Source: Dipteris shenzhenensis
Lineage: Eukaryota; Polypodiophyta; Polypodiopsida; Gleicheniales
Assembly: GCA_047967505.1 (NCBI GenBank)
Contig: CM106539.1
Strand: one strand, 5' to 3'
Length of the DNA stretch: 64,000 nucleotides
The notes below the pieces were generated by a model that searched no databases, was not told where the DNA came from, and saw nothing but the letters and a program-made list of their open reading frames with translations. Positions 58,301 to 64,000 of this stretch are shown here, piece after piece. The translations under genes were made by a program, and so were the position numbers. Every line of letters starts with the position of its first letter. Position 1 is the first letter of the stretch.

Positions 58301-61300
58301 AAACAGATACAATGAAAGCTAAGGGTGGGGCCACTAAACGGGCACCATACCTACGGCTGATGTCTGATGAGAAAAACATAAAGACAGTGTGCTGTCGCCG
58401 CGAGAGAGGGAAAACCCAAAGAGGGGAAAATCGAGTGACTGGACCCATGTATGCCGTCCAAGTCCACCGGAAACTAAGGAGAGACAAGAGGATCTCGACC
58501 AAGTCCCAACAGTGGCTCTGGCTCTGGTGAGGGCTCGCGTCGAGGAACAAAATCAGTAATGGATTGCTGCTAATGCTCCGCCAATCCAGGTCCATCCCTC
58601 ATCTGTAGTCTTAGTGAGGTAGTTCGCTGTCTTACAAGTGCTATTGTCACTCCAATGGTCTGTCTCCCCATGTCGAGAAGAGAAGATATGTCTGCAGTCC
58701 TCATGTGAGTCTCCACCCAGGGTCAGGTCTATCGAGTCGTGCACTCTGGCTCTGTGTTACGTCTAGTCCCCTGCTGTGCTTGGCTCAGGTCACTAGAGAA
58801 AAAATCTGTGATCATGCTCTGGCTGGACTGTAGCAGTCCCTCCTATGCTCTCCTCTGTGCTCGTATGAGCTGATCTCTATGTCTGTGGGCCTCAAGAAGG
58901 GGATGCAATAGCAGCATATTATTTCCAAGATGATGACACCTCAAGAAGGGGATGCAATAGCAGCATATTATTTCCAAGATGATGACACATTGAGCACCCT
59001 TCAACATTTTACAGGTCCAAGCTGGTGGAAAATATATATTTCGATGGATTACTACATATGCACCAACATGGCCTCCCAACATTCAAGCGGACTATATTAA
59101 CTAAACTAAAAACCCTATATCTAGAGATATATAAAGAGAGAGTGAGCAGGAGGAGATCTTCAGTAGTATTCCAGCCTTGACTTCACTTGATTTTTGGAGC
59201 ACAACTTACAATTGCAGTCCATTTTTTATGGCTGATACACAGACGTTTCTTTGCTGGCTTTCTGCTGTAGATTATGGCTTGTTTGGTGAAAGTTTGAAGA
59301 GCGTTGAAGGTCCTTTGCACTTCCACCCTTCACTGTGGATTAGCACCAGGGTTGCATTCTCTGGCATTTGCACCTCACAATGGTGACGAGTGTGTCCCTC
59401 TCTCATTCATGTCCTCTCAACCATTCTCCCGCATTTCCATTCAGTTTATGCAAATCTTCCGCTGTGAGTACCCCAGAGCGTGCACACATAAGAATTAGCA
59501 AGTAGTTCGAAGGCCAATTTTATAATAAGCAGAAGTATTAGGTTGGCATTAGGCAAATTCTATAATAAGCTGCAGATTAGCATTAGGGTTGCATTCTCTG
59601 GCATTTGCACCTGAAGATGGTGACGAGTATGTCTCTCATTCACATCTTTCAACCATTCGCAGTTATTTACAGTAAATCTTCTGCTGTGAGTAGCCCAGAG
59701 CGTGCACACATAAGAATTAGCGAGTAGGTCTTATGCATACGAAGCATTATTGAAATAAGAGCCCCTTTCAGGACAGCCAAGTCGTGAAAATTCAAAGGCA
59801 AAATTTACAATAAGAACTAGGCTACGTGTGGGGCATCTATGATTACTAGTACTTGAGCATGTTTGAAATGAAGAGGCCAAAAGCGAACATGTGTGCGTGT
59901 GCATGTGTACACAAACATATGCTGCTAGTATATGAAAAATCCATGACTTTAGACACCTCTGCATCTGCATCCATGCGTGCACATTCAACTATGTGAGATA
60001 GATATAAGCAAGCAAATGAACATTACTCTTTCTGTAAACAATCATCTGCCACTGTTAACTTCCAAGCTCATAATAGCACATGCTTCCACAAATAACTAAA
60101 ACAGTAGCAGAAAGGAGAGTCCATACTCTGCCTAATGCCTTGCTTTCTATCAGCTCCATTCCCACCTTGTTTATCATGAGCATGTCCTTATAAAACTAGC
60201 TGGAGTAGCTAAAAGTTCAACTTGGACATTTGCACATTTACCTGACTCCCCCTTCATTGTGCCCAGGTTTTGTGGTGTTGCATATATTACACTTATTTCG
60301 CTTAGCCCAATTTATGTTTGCACACCTGCCACAACACGTGTAAATATTACAAGTTATAATTTGACTCGAAATGAAGCTTTGGAGCAATCAATGATAAGTA
60401 AGCAATGCAGAAAGAAATGCAGTGTCGCATATTGCTTTGAAAAAATGAAGTCAATATAATGTACCCAAGAAACAACAAAATCGCCCTTCTCTGAAGGAAT
60501 GATGCTCCACCAAAAACCGAGGGTGGAGACAAACCAGATGAAGACAGGTAGCAGCAGATAAACAAAAGGAAAATCAAGTCACAGAAGGATATTTAAAGGC
60601 ATTCTGGATGCATAATCCATTAGAAGTCACTTTTCATCAGCACTTACATAGGACAAGTCCAGTCGTTAGGCCCAAAAAGTCCAGGAGGACCACCAGGTCC
60701 TCTTCCACGCTCACCTCCTTCACCCCCACCCCTTTGGCCTCTTCCTTGACCTCCGCCCATTCCTCCCCCACCAGCATTTGCGCCAGCAGGACGAGCAGAG
60801 CCACATCGATTGCAAACTCCACGAAAGGCAAAATTGACGTTGGAACAGCTGCCAGGCACATTATTAAAACAAGGAACTGTACCTTCAACAAAAAGTATCA
60901 CATCATCCATTCACGGCAGAAATTCCTGCTTCTGAAAAACTGTCACAACCATCAACTTCTAAATTATAATCCACACTATGGCCTAGGACAATTCCTGCAG
61001 CAGTGAAGGCAATAAAATACACAGCAGATGTATCAAAACTATCCATGAAGGGTTCCTGAATGAGCTGCTCACCAAAGTCATCACAGACCTTGGATTTGGA
61101 CACAACCAGTCTCCTTCCTGTTGCCAAGCCTTCCCGCCTGGCTCTCCCCGGCCCCTTCCACTACCACCTCCCGGTCCACCCCAGCTGCCATCTATGTTTT
61201 CACCTCCTCCGAGAGCTCCCAAACTAAGATCATCTGCTAATTCGGGATCAGCACCACAGCCCATTTGCCCAGGAACCATATTGGCAATTGCAGGCTCCAC

Positions 61301-61943
61301 TGCTTCCTTACTTTTGGTCTCCGCAATAAAAACATTAATCTTGCTTCCATGAAAGTCGTTGTTATTGAACCATTCAACTGCAGCAGCAGCTGCGCATGGA
61401 TCCTCATAAGTGACGGTTGCATCACCCTTGGGTTCACTTGTGACTTTGTCGCGGTAGATCCAAATCTTTGGACGCCCAGTTCTCTTATCTTTCTGTAGGC
61501 AAGAAGGACCAGCAGCGGTAAACGCTATGAGCTGATGTAATGCTAGAAGCGTGAAGGACTCAACATGTCACAGCATCGGCTCAGCTCAATATGTATTTAA
61601 AAACCCACTTTAGAGAGATTCTGTAAAGAACGATGACAAAAGAATTCAAATTCAGTAATCGCAGAGGGATTCACAGCGCATCGCATCATTCGTTCAAACT
61701 CAGATTTCCGAGTCCTCTTCGCACAAAAGTTCTGCTTTTACAAAGTCCAAGCTTCTCTATGGTCAAACAAAAAGCCCTCCCTCCCGCATTGCAAAGCTAG
61801 ACGAGGTAAGGTTTACAAAACCTAACGCACCTTTAGTACACCAATGGTGCCAAAATGCTCAGCCAAAAGGATCTCATCTGTTCCCGGCGGAAGATTGCAA
61901 ACATAGATGGCACTTGTAAGGGGGGCTCCTCCCGTGAATCCCA
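55388..61943 (-). CDS. TAF15B-like: TAF15b-like RNA-binding protein (RRM, two RanBP2 zinc fingers, RD/RE tail)
   Basis: Six coding exons on the minus strand: 61943-61831, 61492-61089, 60848-60648, 60325-60242, 56073-55992 and 55876-55388, all GT-AG with matching phases. The product is about 457 residues if the frame after the start is continuous. Order: RRM (RNP2 IYVCNL; RNP1 KGDATVTY at 60-67), Gly-rich linker, zinc finger 1 (W167, C169, C174, N178, C185, C188), Gly/Arg-rich linker with GLFGPNDW, zinc finger 2 (W236, C238, C241, N245, C252, C255), the GGYKEFDEAEIEETKRRRR and DDGEVYDEFGNLKKKFR blocks, and an RD/RE-rich tail. This matches plant TAF15b, a FUS/TAF15-family nuclear protein linked to TFIID and RNA processing. 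Oddity: the ATG at 61943 is out of frame with the RRM by one base at a C5 run (61917-61921), an apparent frameshift or assembly error. Confidence 0.9.
58075..58345 (+). repeat. Duplicated segment in the TAF15b-like intron
   Basis: gtttattaa.gtcttcagaagacc.at.gg, followed by aagctgtgagggtggagctactaaa..gagcatc (58100-58195), recurs as gtttattaacatctacaaaagaccaaaggg...agctaagggtggggccactaaacgggcacc (58260-58348). A short CA tract separates them. Confidence 0.6.
58890..58987 (+). repeat. Perfect 49 bp tandem duplication
   Basis: cctcaagaaggggatgcaat ... atgatgaca is present at 58890-58938 and again, without a mismatch, at 58939-58987. Perfect identity implies a recent event or an assembly artefact. 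Confidence 0.9.
59338..59735 (+). repeat. ~240 bp tandem duplication in the TAF15b-like intron
   Basis: The segment agggttgcattctctggcat, atggtgacgagt.tgtc, ctcaaccattc, aatcttc.gctgtgagta.cccagagcg and tgcacacataagaattagc occurs at 59346-59500 and 59585-59720, with moderate divergence and short indels. Confidence 0.75.
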
Positions 61944-61955
61944 TCACGTCAACGT

Positions 61956-62230
61956 GCTAAAAGATTCATCTAAACCAACTAACTGTCGAAGTAGCAACGG
62001 AACGCAACTGCCCAAATCAACTGCAAAGGCAAGCGTGATTTCTTTTCTTGAGGAGCAAGAAGAATAATCCAAGGAAGATAGAAACAAGCACAATGGGATC
62101 TAAGGGATGAAACAATACAAATAATTCGAAATCTTTGGAGGGGAGGACAGAATTGGAACGAGAGAATTACCTTGCAAGCCGATCGAAGCACGAAAACTCC
62201 AACTCAGAGAGGGTCAAAAAGTCATATCTT
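61956..62230 (-). promoter_or_regulatory. Likely 5' UTR intron and leader of the TAF15b-like gene
   Basis: On the minus strand a donor (cttgcaag/gtaattc, 62171/62170) and an acceptor (gaatcttttag, ending 61956) frame a 215-base intron in the 5' UTR. The second part of the leader then runs 12 bases (cacgttgacgtg) to the ATG. No ATG upstream opens a longer frame: one near 62215 stops after three codons. Confidence 0.5.
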
Positions 62231-62319
62231 TGAACGTAGTGTACTTGTGTACCAAAAAAAAAGTCATAGATTGTACATAGTGTACTCGTGTCCTTCCCTT
62301 AAGCATGGGTTACCCTCAG

Positions 62320-62460
62320 TCAAACCCGTGCACTCGATGGTTGAGCATTTTAGAGGTTGGCACTATTTTCAAGGCGAAATTGAAACGCCTTTGGTGTCCA
62401 GATTGGCACCTCCATTTTTGGAGGATGTAAAATCTGGCATGTGGCACTAATGTTGAGCTG
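62320..62460 (-). repeat. Dispersed repeat, copy 2 (upstream of TAF15b-like gene)
   Basis: Reverse complement of the 31828-31945 repeat: attagtgcca, gattttacatcctccaaaaa, tggaggtgcc, ttcgccttgaaaatagtgcc and aacctctaaaa align in order. It sits about 150-290 bases upstream of the leader exon and could affect the promoter. Confidence 0.55.
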
Positions 62461-64000
62461 AACTTCCTTCAATGCTCGTCAGGTCTTGATGGGCAAGCCA
62501 ATCCAAGGTGCCCAACTCTCCCTGCACAAATATTCAAAGATGTATTGCACTCCTCGATTAAATGCTTGACGCTCCTTCAATATTTTAGCGTGCGAACCAA
62601 ATGACATTCTAGAAAAACTGGGCATTTTTTTGTGCATGTGCACCAAGCCTTAGAAGTGACTTCTACTCGGTGATGAGTGCTTCCACCAGGATCAAACTAA
62701 TTTGTTGCCAAATCAGCCCACCTTGGTGACTATGATGTCTGAACCGTATCACTCATTCGAAAACTTCCTTGACATGCTTGGTGCTTCAAGGTGATGGCCT
62801 CTATATCTTTGTATCGCCATCACTTAATAGAGCCAAGCCATATGTTGCTATTCGTGTCATGGCGAAAATAGACCAAGAAGCCTCCACTGGTTGGCATTGC
62901 CTCTAAGGAGTAGAAGAGAGCTTAGTGTGCATATAAACTACTTCCATCAAGGTTTTATTTTGAGCACCCACTGCCCATTTAGCTCTATGCCTCCTCTCTT
63001 ATGTGGCTTTGTTTGTAATTATATTGGGCATATGGCTTGTTTGTACATTGGTCCTCATAGTAGGATGGGGCTATCCCTACCACATATGTTAGATATTTAT
63101 TTTCTAAGTATGATTGGATCTTTTTCAAAGGGGGGTTTGGCAATCCTCATCCTTTAAGATTTCTCATACCACCTTTCAGGCTAAAGATATTACAAGTGGA
63201 GCTTTGCCCCACTACTCTACACACACAACGATCTCATCTTCATTGCTCTAGAGTGCACTTCTAGCCCTTGTTGCAACAAACTTCAAGATGGAAATGGATG
63301 TGGTTATAAATATTCCTTACTTCAATCATGTGCAATGTTACTCTTGCTATTACATTTGCATCTCCCCAAGATACCTTTAAAATCCACATCGCATTCCCTT
63401 TTAGTAGGAGATGGCCCCTAACTGTAAATCCAATCTTAGACATAGATTTGCATGGACATTTCAAACCTCAAGTCTAACCTCCCTACCCAATCCAATGGAT
63501 GGAGTAATCCTGATATCTATGGCACTAGCAAGTAGGTATTTAGACTTTCTATGGACAACGTCTTAGAGTGTGGTGCCTTTACATTGGGCCATATGTTAGT
63601 ATGTCACGTGTGGGTCCCAATCCCACTACCTAGCCACCTTCAGGAGAGCCCAATCTCCCAAAATGGATCTAGGGATATGAGGGCCTCCTCTTCCCCATTA
63701 GTCATTATATGGCTTGCATGGCCATGTGAAAGAGGACACATGGTCCAACACTCAATGCACGCAATAAAGAGGATGACAAAGAACATGTTAGATATCAATG
63801 CTCCACTCTCGTGTAACTATGCGGGAACCAGCTAACTCTACTTGTAAGCCCCCATATGAGGAAAAGGCATTTGAGTAGCTCGGTTATCCGATAGGTCCTA
63901 GTTTGGACACTAGATGGGGGCCATGTGTGGCTTGATGGCTGGACGGCTTCAGATAGAGTTGGCACACCGCCAACTAGGCTACATGCAAGTGTAGGAAGGC
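62461..64000. other. No supported gene
   Basis: ORFs of 67-94 codons on both strands without domain signature. No repeat recognised. Confidence 0.4.

Larger units (their letters stand above)
56074..60241 (-). other. 4.2 kb intron of the TAF15b-like gene
   Basis: The intron separates the second zinc finger exon (donor gtaaatg at 60241) from the GGYKEFDEAE exon (acceptor aaattcccag at 56074). It is far longer than the gene's other introns (about 120-340 bases) and holds several local duplications. ORFs inside it show no family and are read as noise. Confidence 0.8.

Noticed and set aside
60644-61300. Separate Gly-rich small proteins at 60910-60644 and 61300-60983
   Set aside because: They are exons 3 and 4 of the TAF15b-like gene plus intron read-through.

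Overview
The window looks like nuclear DNA from a land plant with a large, repeat-rich genome. Signs are plant-type GT-AG introns in two recognisable genes, plant Ty3/gypsy (Tat-like, dual RNase H) and Ty1/copia retrotransposons, TTTAGGG-type telomere-like motifs inside a copia LTR, and very many CT/GA, CA/TG and TA microsatellites. A seed-free plant such as a fern is a reasonable guess from the texture (few genes, eroded LTR elements, long intron), but nothing here proves the lineage.

Layout. 1-7.8 kb: segmental and tandem duplications built around CT and CA microsatellites, with one unexplained 275-codon minus-strand ORF. 7.8-10.6 kb: a pyrimidine tract, a degraded CCHC zinc-knuckle (LINE/DUF4283-like) remnant and the first copy of a 0.25 kb tandem pair. 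10,625-18,577: a Ty3/gypsy element with both LTRs, a tRNA-Ala-like primer site, gag, protease, RT, RNase H and a second RNase H, but with the integrase core deleted. 18.8-25.3 kb: two 3' fragments of one copia family facing each other as a 2.9 kb inverted repeat. 25.3-34.4 kb: mostly unannotated AT-rich DNA with small repeats. 35,178-37,173: a complete five-exon GDSL esterase/lipase gene (+). 37.2-45.4 kb: intergenic DNA with minisatellites. 45,450-46,470: a foldback element whose centre is a near-perfect palindrome. 47.5-50.1 kb: a copia integrase relic next to a compact gag-only LTR element (TR-GAG type). 50.1-55.3 kb: intergenic, with one broken transposase-like exon. 55,388-61,943 (-): a six-coding-exon TAF15b-like RNA-binding protein gene (RRM, two RanBP2 zinc fingers, RD/RE-rich tail) with a 4.2 kb intron. 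62.2-64 kb: its upstream region.

Only two ordinary cellular genes are well supported. The GDSL protein is predicted to be a secreted lipid/ester hydrolase; the TAF15b-like protein is predicted to be a nuclear RNA/transcription factor. Nothing suggests they work together. The rest is mobile-element and simple-repeat biology. I saw no convincing new multi-gene system. The strongest unusual items are the foldback element, the inverted copia pair, the integrase-deleted dual-RNase-H gypsy element, the gag-only element, and an apparent one-base frameshift next to the start codon of the TAF15b-like gene.
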